Below, one piece after another: positions 16,338 through 27,014 of a stretch of DNA of 64,000 nucleotides. A program made the translations under genes and the position numbers. Position 1 is the first letter of the stretch, and the number at the start of each line of letters is the position of its first letter. The stretch spans positions 160,592-224,591 of the forward strand of contig NZ_JH650763.1 of NCBI RefSeq assembly GCF_000259195.1, in the 5' to 3' direction. The notes under the pieces were generated by a model, which worked only from the letters and a program-made list of their open reading frames with translations, searched no databases and was not told the DNA's origin. This DNA comes from Pseudomonas donghuensis (GTDB taxonomy: Bacteria; Pseudomonadota; Gammaproteobacteria; Pseudomonadales; Pseudomonadaceae).

Positions 16338-17696
16338 ATGTCCCTGGGATTCGATTACCTTAATTCCCTGCTTGAAGAAGATCAGGAGAAGGGCGTCTTT
16401 CGCTGCAAGCGCGAGATGTTCACCGACCCCCGTCTGTTCGATCTGGAAATGAAACACATCTTCGAGGGCAACTGGCTGTACCTTGCCCACGAAAGCCAGA
16501 TTCCCGAAAAGAACGACTTCCTCACCACCACCATGGGGCGCCAGCCGATCTTCATCGCGCGCAACAAGGATGGGGTACTCAATGCCTTCCTCAATGCCTG
16601 CAGCCACCGCGGTGCGATGCTGTGTCGGCACAAGAGCGGTAACCGCTCGTCCTACACCTGCCCCTTCCACGGCTGGACCTTCAACAATTCCGGCAAGCTG
16701 CTCAAGGTCAAGGATCCGGTCGACGCCGGCTACCCGGCGAGCTTCAACTGCGAAGGCTCCCACGACCTGACCAAGGTCGCCCGTTTCGAGTCCTATCGCG
16801 GTTTCCTGTTCGCCAGCCTCAATCCGGACGTGGTGCCGTTGGTGGAGCACCTGGGTGAGTCGGCGAAGATCATCGACATGATCGTCGATCAGTCGCCCGA
16901 CGGCCTGGAAGTGCTGCGCGGCTCCTCGTCCTACATCTATGAAGGTAACTGGAAGCTGACCGCCGAGAACGGCGCCGATGGTTATCACGTCAGCGCCGTG
17001 CACTGGAACTACGCCGCCACCCAGAACCAGCGCAAGCAGCGCGAGGCCGGTGCTGAGGTGAAAACCATGAGTGCTGGCGGCTGGGCCAAGAGCGGCGGCG
17101 GCTTCTACGCCTTCGACAAGGGCCATCTGCTGCTCTGGACCCGCTGGACCAACCCCGAGGACCGGCCGCTGTTCGAGCGCCGTGACGAACTGGCTGCCGA
17201 CTTCGGCCAGGCCCGCGCCAACTGGATGATCGAGAACTCGCGCAACCTGTGCCTGTACCCGAACGTGTACCTGATGGACCAGTTCAGCTCACAGATCCGC
17301 ATCGCCCGGCCGATCGCCGTCGACAAGACCGAGATCACCATCTATTGCATCGCCCCCAAGGGAGAGAGCGACGAGGCGCGGGCCCAGCGCATTCGCCAGT
17401 ACGAAGACTTCTTCAACGTCAGCGGCATGGCCACCCCGGATGACCTGGAAGAATTCCGTTCCTGCCAGATGGGCTACCAGGGCGGGCGCGGCTGGAACGA
17501 CATGTCCCGTGGCGCCACCCACTGGGTCGAAGGCGCCGATGCCGCCGCCCAGGAAATCGACCTGCATCCGCAACTGAGCGGCGTGCGTACCGAAGACGAA
17601 GGCCTGTTCGTGCTGCAACACAAGTACTGGCAGGAAACCATGCTCAAGGCGCTTGCCGCCGACCAGCAACTGATCCCAGTGGAGGCCGTGCAATGA
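16338..17696 (+). CDS. benA: Benzoate 1,2-dioxygenase large (alpha) subunit
   Basis: 452 residues. The Rieske [2Fe-2S] ligands are Cys88-X-His90 and Cys108-X2-His111 ([15 protein letters not shown]). The catalytic iron histidines are His217 and His222 in [13 protein letters not shown], with the bridging Asp214. With BenB it forms the terminal oxygenase that adds O2 to benzoate, giving 1,2-dihydroxy-cyclohexadiene carboxylate; BenC supplies electrons. The stop overlaps the benB start by 4 bp. Toluate dioxygenase XylX is the nearest alternative, but the ben/cat setting on the chromosome favours BenA. Confidence 0.93.
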   Translation: MSLGFDYLNSLLEEDQEKGVFRCKREMFTDPRLFDLEMKHIFEGNWLYLAHESQIPEKNDFLTTTMGRQPIFIARNKDGVLNAFLNACSHRGAMLCRHKSGNRSSYTCPFHGWTFNNSGKLLKVKDPVDAGYPASFNCEGSHDLTKVARFESYRGFLFASLNPDVVPLVEHLGESAKIIDMIVDQSPDGLEVLRGSSSYIYEGNWKLTAENGADGYHVSAVHWNYAATQNQRKQREAGAEVKTMSAGGWAKSGGGFYAFDKGHLLLWTRWTNPEDRPLFERRDELAADFGQARANWMIENSRNLCLYPNVYLMDQFSSQIRIARPIAVDKTEITIYCIAPKGESDEARAQRIRQYEDFFNVSGMATPDDLEEFRSCQMGYQGGRGWNDMSRGATHWVEGADAAAQEIDLHPQLSGVRTEDEGLFVLQHKYWQETMLKALAADQQLIPVEAVQ

Positions 17697-18181
17697 GCAT
17701 TTCCTTCGAGCAAGTGCGCGACTTTCTCTTTGCCGAAGCACGCTACCTGGACGACAGCCAGTGGGACAACTGGCTGGAGTGCTACGCCGCCGACGTTACC
17801 TTCTGGATGCCGGCCTGGGACGATAACGACCAGCTCACCGAAGACCCGCAACGGGAAATCTCGCTGATCTGGTACGGCAACCGTGGCGGCCTGGAAGACC
17901 GGGTATTCCGGATCAAGACCGAACGCTCCAGCGCGACCATGCCCGACACCCGGACCTCGCACAACATCAGCAACATCGAGCTGCTGGAGCAGGGCGAAGG
18001 CCTGTGCAAGGTGCGCTTCAACTGGCACACCCTGAGTTTTCGCTACAAGACCGTCGACAGCCACTTCGGCACCAGCTTCTACACCCTCGATGTCCGCGGT
18101 GAACGGCCGCTGATCAAGGCCAAGAAGGTAGTGCTCAAGAACGACTACGTGCGTCAGGTCATCGACGTTTATCACATCTGA
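17693..18181 (+). CDS. benB: Benzoate 1,2-dioxygenase small (beta) subunit
   Basis: 162 residues of the ring-hydroxylating dioxygenase beta fold (cystatin-like), with [20 protein letters not shown] at the start and [23 protein letters not shown] mid-protein. It has no cofactor ligands; the subunit shapes the alpha3beta3 hexamer. The ATG overlaps the benA stop (ATGA) and benC follows after 25 bp, so it is in the same operon. Confidence 0.92.
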   Translation: MSISFEQVRDFLFAEARYLDDSQWDNWLECYAADVTFWMPAWDDNDQLTEDPQREISLIWYGNRGGLEDRVFRIKTERSSATMPDTRTSHNISNIELLEQGEGLCKVRFNWHTLSFRYKTVDSHFGTSFYTLDVRGERPLIKAKKVVLKNDYVRQVIDVYHI

Positions 18182-18206
18182 ATCCTGCTTTGCTGCGAGG
18201 TGCGCC

Positions 18207-19217
18207 ATGCACAAGATCGCCTTGAATTTCGAGGACGGGGTCACCCGTTTCATCGACGCTACCGCTGAAGAAACCGTGGCCGATGCCGCCTACCGCCAGG
18301 GCATCAATATTCCGCTGGACTGCCGCGATGGCGCCTGCGGTACCTGTAAGTGTTTTGCCGAAGCTGGCCGTTACGACCTTGGCCAGGAATACATCGAAGA
18401 CGCCTTGAGCGAGGAAGAAGCCGCCCAGGGTTATGTGCTGACCTGCCAGATGCGCGCCGAGAGCGACTGCGTGGTGCGTGTGCCGGCTTCGTCGCAACTG
18501 TGCAAGACCGAGCAGGCCAGCTATCAGGCCAGCATCAGCGCCGTGCGCCAGCTGTCGGACAGCACCATTGCCCTGTCGATCAAGGGCGAGGCCCTGAGCC
18601 GCCTGGCCTTTTTGCCGGGGCAGTACGTCAACCTCGGCGTGCCCGGCAGCGAGCAGACCCGCGCCTATTCCTTCAGTTCGTTGCAGAAGGACGGCGAGGT
18701 CAGTTTCCTGATCCGCAACGTGCCGGGCGGCTTGATGAGCAGCTTCCTGACCGGCCTGGCCAAGGCCGGCGACAGTATGACCCTGGCTGGCCCCCTGGGC
18801 AGCTTCTACCTGCGCGAGATCCGTCGACCATTGCTGCTGCTGGCCGGTGGCACCGGGCTGGCGCCGTTCACCGCGATGCTCGAGAAGATCGCCGAAGAGG
18901 GCAGCGAGCATCCGCTGCACCTGATCTACGGCGTCACCAACGACTTCGACCTGGTCGAGCTGGACCGCCTGCAGGCCTTTGCCGCGCGCATTGCCAACTT
19001 CAGCTTCAGCGCCTGCGTGGCCAACCCCGAGAGCCAGCATCCGCTCAAGGGCTACGTCACCCAGCACATCGAGCCGCGCCACCTCAACGAAGGCGATGTC
19101 GACGTGTACCTGTGCGGCCCACCGCCGATGGTCGAGGCGGTCAGCCAGTACATCCGCGAACAGGGCATTACTCCGGCGAACTTCTACTACGAGAAATTCG
19201 CTGCCGCCGCTGCCTGA
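18207..19217 (+). CDS. benC: Benzoate 1,2-dioxygenase electron transfer component (reductase)
   Basis: 336 residues in three modules. The N-terminal plant-type ferredoxin has DCRDGACGTCKCF (Cys39, Cys44, Cys47) and a fourth Cys in VLTCQM. An FAD-binding barrel with RAYSFSSL follows, then an NAD-binding domain (LLLAGGTGLAPF; VYLCGPPPMV). It takes electrons from NADH to the Rieske centre of BenA. It lies between benB and benD in the same direction. Confidence 0.92.
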   Translation: MHKIALNFEDGVTRFIDATAEETVADAAYRQGINIPLDCRDGACGTCKCFAEAGRYDLGQEYIEDALSEEEAAQGYVLTCQMRAESDCVVRVPASSQLCKTEQASYQASISAVRQLSDSTIALSIKGEALSRLAFLPGQYVNLGVPGSEQTRAYSFSSLQKDGEVSFLIRNVPGGLMSSFLTGLAKAGDSMTLAGPLGSFYLREIRRPLLLLAGGTGLAPFTAMLEKIAEEGSEHPLHLIYGVTNDFDLVELDRLQAFAARIANFSFSACVANPESQHPLKGYVTQHIEPRHLNEGDVDVYLCGPPPMVEAVSQYIREQGITPANFYYEKFAAAAA

Positions 19218-19282
19218 AGCCGTTTTATGGGGCCGGGCGCATCGTGCGGGTACGGTCGGTCCCTTTTTTATTCGAGGTTGTC

Positions 19283-20041
19283 ATGAACAGATTCACCAAC
19301 AAGGTTGCGCTGGTTACCGGCGCGGCGCAGGGGATCGGCCGCCGTCTGTGCGAGCGTCTGCTCGAAGAAGGCGCGACGCTGGTGGCCGTGGATCGCTCGG
19401 AACTGGTGCATGAACTGCAAGGCGAGGGCGTGCTGAGCCTGACCGCCGATCTTGAACAGCACAGCGAATGCAGCCGGGTAATGGCTGCGGCGGTGGAGCA
19501 TTTCGGCCGCCTTGATGTGCTGGTCAACAACGTGGGCGGCACTCTCTGGGCCAAGCCGTTCGAGCACTACGAAGCGGCGCAGATCGAAGCGGAAGTGCGC
19601 CGCTCGCTGTTCCCCACCCTGTGGTGTTGCCATGCCGCGCTGCCATACATGCTCGAACAGGGCAGCGGGTCGATCGTCAACGTCTCCTCGATCGCGACTC
19701 GCAGCATCAATCGCGTGCCCTATGGCGCGGCCAAGGGGGGCGTCAATGCCCTGACCGCCTGCCTGGCCTTCGAAACCGCCGGGCGCGGTGTGCGGGTCAA
19801 TGCCACGGCGCCGGGTGGCACCGAAGCGCCGCCACGGCGGGTGCCGCGCAACAGCGCGGAGCAGAGTGGCGAAGAGAAAATCTGGTACCAGCAGATCGTC
19901 GACCAGACCCTCGACAGCAGCCTGATGAAACGCTACGGCAACCTCGATGAACAGGTTGGCGCGATCCTCTTTCTCGCTAGCGACGAAGCCTCTTACATCA
20001 CCGGCACGGTGCTGCCGGTCGGCGGCGGCGACCTCGGTTGA
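19283..20041 (+). CDS. benD: cis-1,2-dihydroxy-cyclohexa-3,5-diene-1-carboxylate dehydrogenase
   Basis: 252 residues from the ATG at 19283, which has a GAGG-type ribosome site. A short-chain dehydrogenase: TGAAQGIGR nucleotide loop near the start, NNVGG, NVSSIA, and the catalytic Tyr-X3-Lys in PYGAAKGG. It oxidises and decarboxylates the benzoate diol to catechol with NAD+. The proline/charged insert PPRRVPRNSAEQSGEEK near the substrate lid is typical for BenD/XylL. catB starts 19 nt downstream, so ben and cat genes look like one unit. Confidence 0.9.
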   Translation: MNRFTNKVALVTGAAQGIGRRLCERLLEEGATLVAVDRSELVHELQGEGVLSLTADLEQHSECSRVMAAAVEHFGRLDVLVNNVGGTLWAKPFEHYEAAQIEAEVRRSLFPTLWCCHAALPYMLEQGSGSIVNVSSIATRSINRVPYGAAKGGVNALTACLAFETAGRGVRVNATAPGGTEAPPRRVPRNSAEQSGEEKIWYQQIVDQTLDSSLMKRYGNLDEQVGAILFLASDEASYITGTVLPVGGGDLG

Positions 20042-20060
20042 GCGCCCCTGGAGAACCTTG

Positions 20061-21182
20061 ATGAGTCATCCCCTGATTGAACGCATCTCGACCCTGATCG
20101 TCGACCTGCCAACCATTCGCCCGCACAAGCTGGCGATGCACACCATGCAGCAGCAAACCCTGGTGATCATCCGCCTGCAGTGCAGCGACGGCATCGAAGG
20201 CCTCGGCGAAGCCACCACCATCGGCGGCCTGGCCTATGGCAACGAAAGCCCGGAAAGCATCAAGCAGAACATCGACAGCTACTTTGCGCCGCTGTTGGTC
20301 GGGCTGGATGCCAGCAACATCAACGCCGCCATGCAGCGCCTGGACAAGGTGATCAAGGGCAACACCTTCGCCCGCTCGGGGATCGAAAGCGCCTTGCTCG
20401 ATGCCCAGGGCAAACGCCAAGGCCTGGCGGTCAGCGAGTTGCTCGGCGGGCGCGTGCGCGACAGCCTGGAAGTGGCCTGGACCCTGGCCAGCGGCGACAC
20501 CGGGCGCGACATTGCCGAGGCCGAGCAGATGCTCGACCTGCGCCGCCACCGGATCTTCAAGCTGAAGATCGGTGCCAGTGAAGTGGCCCATGACCTGCGC
20601 CATGTCATCGCGATCAAGCGGGCCCTGGGTGAGCGCGCCAGTGTGCGCGTCGACGTCAACCAGTATTGGGACGAGTCCCAGGCGATCCGCGCCTGCCAGG
20701 TGCTGGGCGACAACGGCGTCGACCTGATCGAGCAACCGATCTCGCGCATCAACCGTGCCGGCCAGGTGCGCCTGAACCAACGCAGCCCGGCGCCGATCAT
20801 GGCCGATGAGTCGATTGAAAGCGTCGAGGATGCCTTCAGTCTCGCGGCCGACGGCGCGGCCAGCATCTTCGCCCTGAAGATCGCCAAGAACGGTGGCCCG
20901 CGGGCCGTGCTGCGAACCGCGCAAATCGCCGAAGCCGCCGGTATCGCCCTGTACGGCGGGACCATGCTCGAAGGCTCGATCGGCACCCTGGCTGCCGCGC
21001 ACGCCTTCGTCACCCTCAACCAGCTGACCTGGCACACCGAGCTGTTCGGCCCGCTGCTGCTGACGGAAGAGATCGTGGTCGAAGCGCCGCTGTACCGCGA
21101 CTTCGCCCTGCACGTGCCACGCACCCCCGGCCTTGGCCTGACCCTGGACGAAGAGCGCCTGGCGTTCTTCAGCCGCAAGTAA
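20061..21182 (+). CDS. catB: Muconate cycloisomerase
   Basis: 373 residues of the enolase superfamily (mandelate racemase/muconate lactonising group). The catalytic lysine lies in FKLKIGA, the metal acids in VDVNQYWD, IEQP and MADESIES, and the second base in FALKIAKNGG. It cyclises cis,cis-muconate to (+)-muconolactone. The ATG at 20061 has a GGAG site 9 nt before it. It is followed by catC and catA in the usual catBCA order. Confidence 0.93.
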   Translation: MSHPLIERISTLIVDLPTIRPHKLAMHTMQQQTLVIIRLQCSDGIEGLGEATTIGGLAYGNESPESIKQNIDSYFAPLLVGLDASNINAAMQRLDKVIKGNTFARSGIESALLDAQGKRQGLAVSELLGGRVRDSLEVAWTLASGDTGRDIAEAEQMLDLRRHRIFKLKIGASEVAHDLRHVIAIKRALGERASVRVDVNQYWDESQAIRACQVLGDNGVDLIEQPISRINRAGQVRLNQRSPAPIMADESIESVEDAFSLAADGAASIFALKIAKNGGPRAVLRTAQIAEAAGIALYGGTMLEGSIGTLAAAHAFVTLNQLTWHTELFGPLLLTEEIVVEAPLYRDFALHVPRTPGLGLTLDEERLAFFSRK

Positions 21183-21197
21183 GCAAGGAGAGACGCC

Positions 21198-21488
21198 ATG
21201 TTGTTCCACGTGAAAATGACCGTGAAATTGCCCCTGGACATGGACCCGGCCAACGCCGCGCAGCTCAAGGCCGACGAGAAGGAACTGGCCCAGCGCCTGC
21301 AGCGCGAAGGCAGCTGGCGCCACCTGTGGCGCATCGCCGGGCACTACGCCAACTACAGCGTGTTCGACCTGCCCAGCGTCGAAGCGCTGCACGACACCCT
21401 GATGCAACTGCCGTTGTTCCCCTACATGGACATCGAGGTCGACGGCCTGTGCCGCCACCCGTCATCGATCCACAGCGACGACCGCTGA
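21198..21488 (+). CDS. catC: Muconolactone delta-isomerase
   Basis: 96 residues, the family's usual length. It starts MLFHVKMTVKLPLDMDP and has GSWRHLWRIAGHYANYSVFD and LPLFPYMDIEVDGLCRHPSS. It forms decamers and shifts the double bond of muconolactone to give beta-ketoadipate enol-lactone. It lies between catB and catA with short gaps, and its AAGGAG ribosome site is clear. Confidence 0.93.
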   Translation: MLFHVKMTVKLPLDMDPANAAQLKADEKELAQRLQREGSWRHLWRIAGHYANYSVFDLPSVEALHDTLMQLPLFPYMDIEVDGLCRHPSSIHSDDR

Positions 21489-21527
21489 ACACCGAGCGCC
21501 GATAACAACAATTCGAGGTAACCCGTC

Positions 21528-22460
21528 ATGACCGTGAAGATTGCTCACACTGCCGATATCCAGACATTCTTCGAAGAAGTCAGTGGCCTGCACAACGACC
21601 AGGGCAACCCACGCCTGAAGCTGCTGACCCAGCGCATCGTCAACGATGTAGCGCGCCTCATCGAAGACCTGCAAGTGACCCCTGACGAGTTCTGGAAGGC
21701 GGTCGACTACCTCAACCGCCTCGGTTCGCGCCAGGAAGCCGGCCTGCTGGTGGCCGGGCTGGGCGTCGAGCACTATCTGGACCTGCAACTGGATGCTCAG
21801 GATGCCGAAGCCGGCATCAGTGGCGGCACCCCGCGGACCATCGAAGGCCCGTTGTATGTGGCGGGCGCACCACTGGCCGAAGGCGAAGTGCGTATGGACG
21901 ATGGCCGTGACCCGGGCACGGTGATGTTCCTCCAGGGCCGCGTGCTGGATGAACAAGGTCAGCCGGTGGCGGGCGCCGTGGTCGACCTGTGGCATGCCAA
22001 CACTCAGGGCACCTACTCGTATTTCGACAGCACGCAGTCCGAGTTCAACCTGCGCCGGCGCATCGTTACCGACGCCGAAGGCCGCTACCGTGCCCGCAGT
22101 ATCGTGCCGTCGGGCTACGGTTGCCCTGCGGACGGGCCGACCCAGGAGTTGCTCACTCAGCTCGGTCGTCACGGCAATCGCCCAGCGCATATCCACTTCT
22201 TCATCTCGGCGCCTGGCTACCGGCACCTGACCACCCAGATCAACCTGGCGGGCGATGAGTACCTGTGGGATGACTTCGCTTATGCCACCCGTGACGGGTT
22301 GATTGGCGAGTTGCGCTTTGTCGAGGATGCGGCGGCGGCCGATGCCCGTGGGGTAGAAGGGCGCTTTGCCGAGATGGACTTTGACTTCCAGCTGTTGAGT
22401 GCGCCCAAGCCTGCCAGTGAACAGCGCAGCAAGCGGCCGCGGGCGTTGCAGGACGTTTGA
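21528..22460 (+). CDS. catA: Catechol 1,2-dioxygenase
   Basis: 310 residues. The N-terminal helical dimerisation part (residues 1-~90) is followed by the intradiol dioxygenase core. The iron(III) site is visible as the Tyr in VDLWHANTQGTYSYF, the Tyr in RSIVPSGYG, and two His in RPAHIHFFIS. It opens catechol to cis,cis-muconate, the substrate of CatB and the inducer of CatR. It is the last gene of the ben-cat run. The 186 bp after it hold only a hairpin. Confidence 0.93.
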   Translation: MTVKIAHTADIQTFFEEVSGLHNDQGNPRLKLLTQRIVNDVARLIEDLQVTPDEFWKAVDYLNRLGSRQEAGLLVAGLGVEHYLDLQLDAQDAEAGISGGTPRTIEGPLYVAGAPLAEGEVRMDDGRDPGTVMFLQGRVLDEQGQPVAGAVVDLWHANTQGTYSYFDSTQSEFNLRRRIVTDAEGRYRARSIVPSGYGCPADGPTQELLTQLGRHGNRPAHIHFFISAPGYRHLTTQINLAGDEYLWDDFAYATRDGLIGELRFVEDAAAADARGVEGRFAEMDFDFQLLSAPKPASEQRSKRPRALQDV

Positions 22461-22597
22461 GGCCGGGTTGAATCCATCGCTGGCCCCTTGGTGATCATCT
22501 TCCAGGCCGCCCACAGCACCCAGCTGTCGGCGGCCGAACTGTCTTCGTAGGGCTGGGCGATTTCCATCGGCAGTGGTCTGCTTGGGGTGATCCTCAG

Positions 22598-22620
22598 CCT
22601 GTGGCGACGGGCGCCACAGG
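22598..22620. terminator. Hairpin between catA and lpd (convergent)
   Basis: CCTGTGGCG (22598-22606) pairs with CGCCACAGG (22612-22620) over a 5-nt loop. There is no T tract, so termination activity is uncertain. Confidence 0.4.
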
Positions 22621-22646
22621 TTGGCAGGGCAGGGGCGGCCGACTGA

Positions 22647-24047
22647 TCAGATCTGCATGGCTTTGCCATCGACGTTCATCGCCGCCTGGCGCAGGGCCTC
22701 GGAGCGGGTCGGGTGCGGGTGGCAGGTGAGGGCGATGTCTTCGGCCGAGGCGCTGAACTCCATGGCCACGCAGTATTCGCCGATCATCTCGCTGACGCTC
22801 GGGCCGACCAGGTGCACACCCAGCACTTCATCGGTACGGGCGTCGGCCAGGACCTTGGCAAAGCCTTCGGTCTCGTGGTTGATCTTGGCCCGGCTGTTGG
22901 CGCTGAAAGGGAACTTGCCGACCTTGTATTCACGGCCCTCGGCCTTGAGCTGCTCTTCGGTCTTGCCGACGCTGGCCAGCTCCGGGCGGGTGTAGATGAC
23001 CGCCGGGATCAGGTTGTAATTGACCTCGTGAGCCTTGCCGGCAATCTGCTCAATGCAGGAGATCGCTTCGTCCTCGGCCTTGTGCGCGAGCATCGCCCCG
23101 GAAGTGACATCGCCGATCACCCAGACCCCTGGCACGCCGGTGCGATGGTGCTGGTTGGCGAGCATGCCGCGCTTGTCGGTCTCAAGGCCGACGCTTTCCA
23201 GGCCCAAGCCCTGGGTGTAGGGGCGACGGCCAATGGCGACCAGCACGTAATCGGCTTCGAGGGTTTCGGCGCTGCCGCCAGCGGCAGGCTCCAGGCTCAG
23301 GTTCACCCCTTGCGCTGAAACCGTGGCCTGGGTGACTTTGCTGCCGAGCTTGAACTTCATGCCTTGCTTGGTCAGGGAGCGTTGCAGGGTTTTTGCCGCT
23401 TCTTCATCGGTGCCGGGGCAGATGCGATCAAGGTACTCGACCACGGTTACCTGGCTGCCCAACCGGCGCCACACCGAACCCAGCTCCAGGCCGATGACCC
23501 CGGCGCCGATGACCACCAGGTGCTTGGGCACTTCACCCAGGGCCAGGGCGCCAGTGGAGTCGATAATGCGCTGGTTGTCGATGGTCACGCCTGGCAGCGG
23601 CGTCGGCTCCGAGCCGGTAGCGATGACAATGTCCTTGGCCTGCAGCTCAGTGATGACACCCTGCTCATCGCTGACCGTGACCCGGCCGACGCCATCGAGC
23701 TTGCCCCAGCCCTTGATCCAGTCGACCTTGTTCTTGCGAAACAGGAACTCGATGCCTTTGGTCAGGCCGCTGACGCTTTCGTCCTTCTGTTTCATCATCT
23801 GCGCGAGGTTGAGGGTTGGTTTGACCTCGATGCCAAGGCTGGCGAACTCGCCGCCTACTGCCGCTTCATACAACTCAGAGGCATGCAGTAGCGCTTTGGA
23901 CGGCATGCAGCCGACGTTCAGGCACGTGCCCCCCAGGGTTGAACGACCTTCGACGCACGCCACGCTCAAGCCAAGCTGGCCAGCACGAATAGCCGCGTTG
24001 TAGCCGCCAGGCCCGCCGCCAATGATCACTACATCATAGGTTTTCAT
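22647..24047 (-). CDS. lpd: Dihydrolipoyl dehydrogenase (E3), Lpd3-type
   Basis: 466 residues from the ATG at 24047. The FAD motif [16 protein letters not shown] is at residues 8-23, the redox pair Cys42/Cys47 in [13 protein letters not shown], the NAD motif in [13 protein letters not shown], and the His-Glu dyad near the C-terminus ([10 protein letters not shown]). It reoxidises the lipoyl groups of 2-oxo acid dehydrogenases or the glycine cleavage system. It stands alone, not next to E1/E2 genes, as for P. putida lpd3. A perfect 12-bp palindrome lies upstream at 24117-24128. Confidence 0.88.
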   Translation of the reverse strand: MKTYDVVIIGGGPGGYNAAIRAGQLGLSVACVEGRSTLGGTCLNVGCMPSKALLHASELYEAAVGGEFASLGIEVKPTLNLAQMMKQKDESVSGLTKGIEFLFRKNKVDWIKGWGKLDGVGRVTVSDEQGVITELQAKDIVIATGSEPTPLPGVTIDNQRIIDSTGALALGEVPKHLVVIGAGVIGLELGSVWRRLGSQVTVVEYLDRICPGTDEEAAKTLQRSLTKQGMKFKLGSKVTQATVSAQGVNLSLEPAAGGSAETLEADYVLVAIGRRPYTQGLGLESVGLETDKRGMLANQHHRTGVPGVWVIGDVTSGAMLAHKAEDEAISCIEQIAGKAHEVNYNLIPAVIYTRPELASVGKTEEQLKAEGREYKVGKFPFSANSRAKINHETEGFAKVLADARTDEVLGVHLVGPSVSEMIGEYCVAMEFSASAEDIALTCHPHPTRSEALRQAAMNVDGKAMQI

Positions 24048-24116
24048 TGTTGTACTCCAGGATGAAGAATCGACAATGGCGCCAAGACTAATCTGCACAA
24101 CGGCTGATTGTATACA

Positions 24117-24128
24117 ATTGATCGTGGG
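24117..24128. promoter_or_regulatory. Candidate operator palindrome between lpd and cfa
   Basis: ATTGTATACAAT is a perfect 12-bp palindrome, 70 bp upstream of lpd and 129 bp upstream of cfa. TTGTATACAA-type sites are typical of GntR-family regulators; which protein binds is unknown. Confidence 0.4.
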
Positions 24129-24256
24129 TACCCGCCGCGCCCGCAAGGTCTGGAACGGGCCCGGCAGGCTCAGACTATGGTCTGTATTAGCTGAAACTTG
24201 CTGTGAATGAACTACCCTTTTGGACAGACGTCCGATGAAAAAAGGAGGCTAATTTC

Positions 24257-25441
24257 ATGCTTGCGCAACTTCCACCTGTTCTGCAAAGCCTGCGACTACC
24301 ACTGCGACTGAAGCTCTGGGATGGTCATGCGTTCGATCTGGGGCCCAAGCCGCAAGTCACCATCCTGGTCAAGGATCCGCAGCTGATTACCCAACTGGCC
24401 CATCCGAGCCTGGATGAACTGGGCGCTGCATTTGTCGAAGGCAAGCTGGACCTGGAGGGCTCCATCGGTGAGGTGATTCGTGTCTGCGATGAACTGAGCG
24501 TAGCCTTGCTCAAGGATGAAGAAGACCCACAGCCGGTGCGCGCCGAGCATGACAAGGCTACCGATGCGGCGGCGATTTCCTACCACTATGACCTGTCCAA
24601 CGCCTTCTACCAGTTGTGGCTGGATAGCGACATGGCGTACTCCTGCGCCTATTTCAAATCACCCACCAACACCCTGGAGCAAGCCCAGCAGAACAAGTTC
24701 GAGCACCTGTGCCGCAAGCTGCGCCTGCACAAGGGCGATTACCTGCTCGATGTCGGCTGTGGTTGGGGCGGGTTGGCACGTTATGCGGCCAGGGAGTTCG
24801 GTGCCAAGGTGTTCGGCATCACCCTGAGCAAGGAACAGCTCAAGCTGGGCCGTGAACGGGTCAAGGCCGATGGCCTGGAGGGGCAGGTGGAGCTGCAGAT
24901 TCTCGATTACCGCGACCTGCCCCAGGACGGGCGCTTTGACAAGGTGGTCAGCGTTGGCATGTTCGAACACGTCGGCCATGCCAACCTGGCGTTGTACTGC
25001 CAGCGCCTGTTTGGCGCGGTGCGCGAAGGGGGCCTGGTGATGAACCACGGCATTACCGCCAAGCACACTGACGGGCGACCGGTCGGGCGGGGCGCGGGCA
25101 ACTTCATTGAGCGCTACGTGTTCCCCCATGGCGAGCTACCGCACTTGTCGATGATCAGCGCACGGATCAGCGAGGCAGGCCTGGAAATCGTCGACGTCGA
25201 AAGCCTGCGCCTGCATTACGCGCGGACTTTGGAGCACTGGAGCAACCGCCTCGAAGCACAACTGGACAAGGCTAGCGCGCTGGTACCGGAGCGGGCCTTG
25301 CGCATCTGGCGCCTGTACCTGGCCGGCTGCTCCTATGCCTTTGCCAAGGGCTGGATCAACCTGCACCAGATACTGGCAGTGAAGCCTTTCGCCGATGGCA
25401 GCCACGATTTGCCGCTGACCCGCGAAGATTTCTACCGCTAA
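24257..25441 (+). CDS. cfa: Cyclopropane-fatty-acyl-phospholipid synthase
   Basis: 394 residues. The SAM-binding loop LLDVGCGWGGLARYAA is followed by FGITLSKEQL and SVGMFEHVGHANL, all standard for CFA synthases. YHYDLSNAFYQLWLDSDMAYSCAYF before them is the family's acceptor region. It adds a methylene from SAM across the double bonds of membrane acyl chains, usually in stationary phase. A strong AGGAGG site sits before the ATG. It converges on cls with a 6-bp gap. Confidence 0.92.
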   Translation: MLAQLPPVLQSLRLPLRLKLWDGHAFDLGPKPQVTILVKDPQLITQLAHPSLDELGAAFVEGKLDLEGSIGEVIRVCDELSVALLKDEEDPQPVRAEHDKATDAAAISYHYDLSNAFYQLWLDSDMAYSCAYFKSPTNTLEQAQQNKFEHLCRKLRLHKGDYLLDVGCGWGGLARYAAREFGAKVFGITLSKEQLKLGRERVKADGLEGQVELQILDYRDLPQDGRFDKVVSVGMFEHVGHANLALYCQRLFGAVREGGLVMNHGITAKHTDGRPVGRGAGNFIERYVFPHGELPHLSMISARISEAGLEIVDVESLRLHYARTLEHWSNRLEAQLDKASALVPERALRIWRLYLAGCSYAFAKGWINLHQILAVKPFADGSHDLPLTREDFYR

Positions 25442-25447
25442 GACAGC

Positions 25448-26893
25448 TTACAGAATCGGCGAAATCAGCCGTGCGATACGCATCCCCAGTTGTTGCAGGC
25501 GGTGCGTGTCGCGAGTGTCTTCGGCGGTGATCTCCCGGGCGCGATCAAAGTCATCGGTGAGCATGGTTTCGACCTGATCGGCAAATTCGCGGTCGACGGT
25601 CAGCAGCATGATCTCAAAGTTGAGCCGAAACGAACGGTTGTCGAGGTTGGCGCTGCCGATGGCACTGATCTCGTTATCGATCAGCACCACCTTCTGATGC
25701 AGGAAACCTGGTTCAAAACGAAACATCCGCACCCCGGCGCGCACCGCCTCGAAGGCGAACAGGCTGGAGGCGGCGTAGACGATGCGGTGGTCCGGGCGTG
25801 AGGGAATCAGGATGCGCACGTCGACGCCGCGCAGCACCGCCAGGCGCAGGGCGGCGAACACCGCTTCGTCGGGGATGAAGTAGGGGCTGGTGATCCACAG
25901 CCGCTCACGCGCCGAATGGATAGCCTCGACGAAGAACAGCGAACAGGTTTCCTGTGGGTCGGCCGGGCCGCTGGCGAGCACTTGGCAGAGCACGCCGTCT
26001 TCCGGGTAGGTCTCCGGCAGGATCAGTGGCGGTAATGTCCGTGACGCCCAGAACCAGTCTTCAGCGAACGACTCCTGCAGGCAGGCCAACACCGGCCCAC
26101 TGACCTGCACGTGGGTATCGCGCCAGGGCGACAGCTTGGGGTTAGCGCCCAGGTACTCATCGCCAACGTTATGTCCGCCAACAAACCCCAGCAGGCCATC
26201 GACCACGACGATCTTGCGGTGGTTACGGAAGTTGACCTGGAAGCGGTTGAACCAGCCGCGACGGGTCGCGAAGGCGCGGATGTTCACGCCACCCTCGCGC
26301 AGTGTGTGGTTGTAGGCCGAGGGTAGGGCATGGCTGCCGACGCTGTCATAGAGCACGTAGACCTTCACGCCTTCGGCGGCTTTTTTCAATAGCAGGGCCT
26401 GCAACTGCCGCCCCAGATCATCGTCGTGAATGATGAAAAACTGCACCAGCACTGTGTCGCGAGCACCGGCGATGGCGCGAAAGATCGCATCGAAAGTGGC
26501 CTTGCCGTCGACCAGCAAGCGCACCTGATTATTGGCCAGGCAGGGCATGCGCCCGAGCCTGGGCATCGCCCGCAGCGCGCCATAGGACTCCGAGTTGCGT
26601 GCGGCCAGCGCTTCCTCGACCCACGGTCGCCAGTTCAGGTCCGCCATGGCCACGTGCATTTCCCGGTTGGCCTGGCGCCGGGCCTCGATGTAGGCATCGA
26701 AGGTACGGCTGCCGAACACCAGGTAGGGGATGAGGGTGAAGTAGGGAATGAACAGCAGCGACATTGCCCAGGCAATCGCCCCCTGAGCGGTGCGCACTGT
26801 GAACACCGCATGCAACGCGGCGATACCGCCGAGCAGGTGAATCACACCAATGAGATAACCGAAGAAGTAGGGGCTGTGGTAATCCATACGCAT
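25448..26893 (-). CDS. cls: Cardiolipin synthase
   Basis: 481 residues. Two N-terminal membrane segments (about 9-30 and 38-60) precede two phospholipase D domains, with HKD motifs [16 protein letters not shown] and [20 protein letters not shown]. It joins phosphatidylglycerol units into cardiolipin at the inner membrane. Size and membrane anchor fit ClsA rather than ClsB. Next to cfa, so two membrane-lipid enzymes sit side by side, convergently. Confidence 0.9.
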   Translation of the reverse strand: MRMDYHSPYFFGYLIGVIHLLGGIAALHAVFTVRTAQGAIAWAMSLLFIPYFTLIPYLVFGSRTFDAYIEARRQANREMHVAMADLNWRPWVEEALAARNSESYGALRAMPRLGRMPCLANNQVRLLVDGKATFDAIFRAIAGARDTVLVQFFIIHDDDLGRQLQALLLKKAAEGVKVYVLYDSVGSHALPSAYNHTLREGGVNIRAFATRRGWFNRFQVNFRNHRKIVVVDGLLGFVGGHNVGDEYLGANPKLSPWRDTHVQVSGPVLACLQESFAEDWFWASRTLPPLILPETYPEDGVLCQVLASGPADPQETCSLFFVEAIHSARERLWITSPYFIPDEAVFAALRLAVLRGVDVRILIPSRPDHRIVYAASSLFAFEAVRAGVRMFRFEPGFLHQKVVLIDNEISAIGSANLDNRSFRLNFEIMLLTVDREFADQVETMLTDDFDRAREITAEDTRDTHRLQQLGMRIARLISPIL

Positions 26894-27014
26894 CCTGCTG
26901 TCCGAAGGCTCTGCCCCTAACAGAGCATGTTCCAGGCCGCCGTTGCAACCGAAAGCACAAAATGACGTCTAAGCTGTGTTCCAGCTTGGGGCTGGAGTTT
27001 TGAGGAGTCATTAC

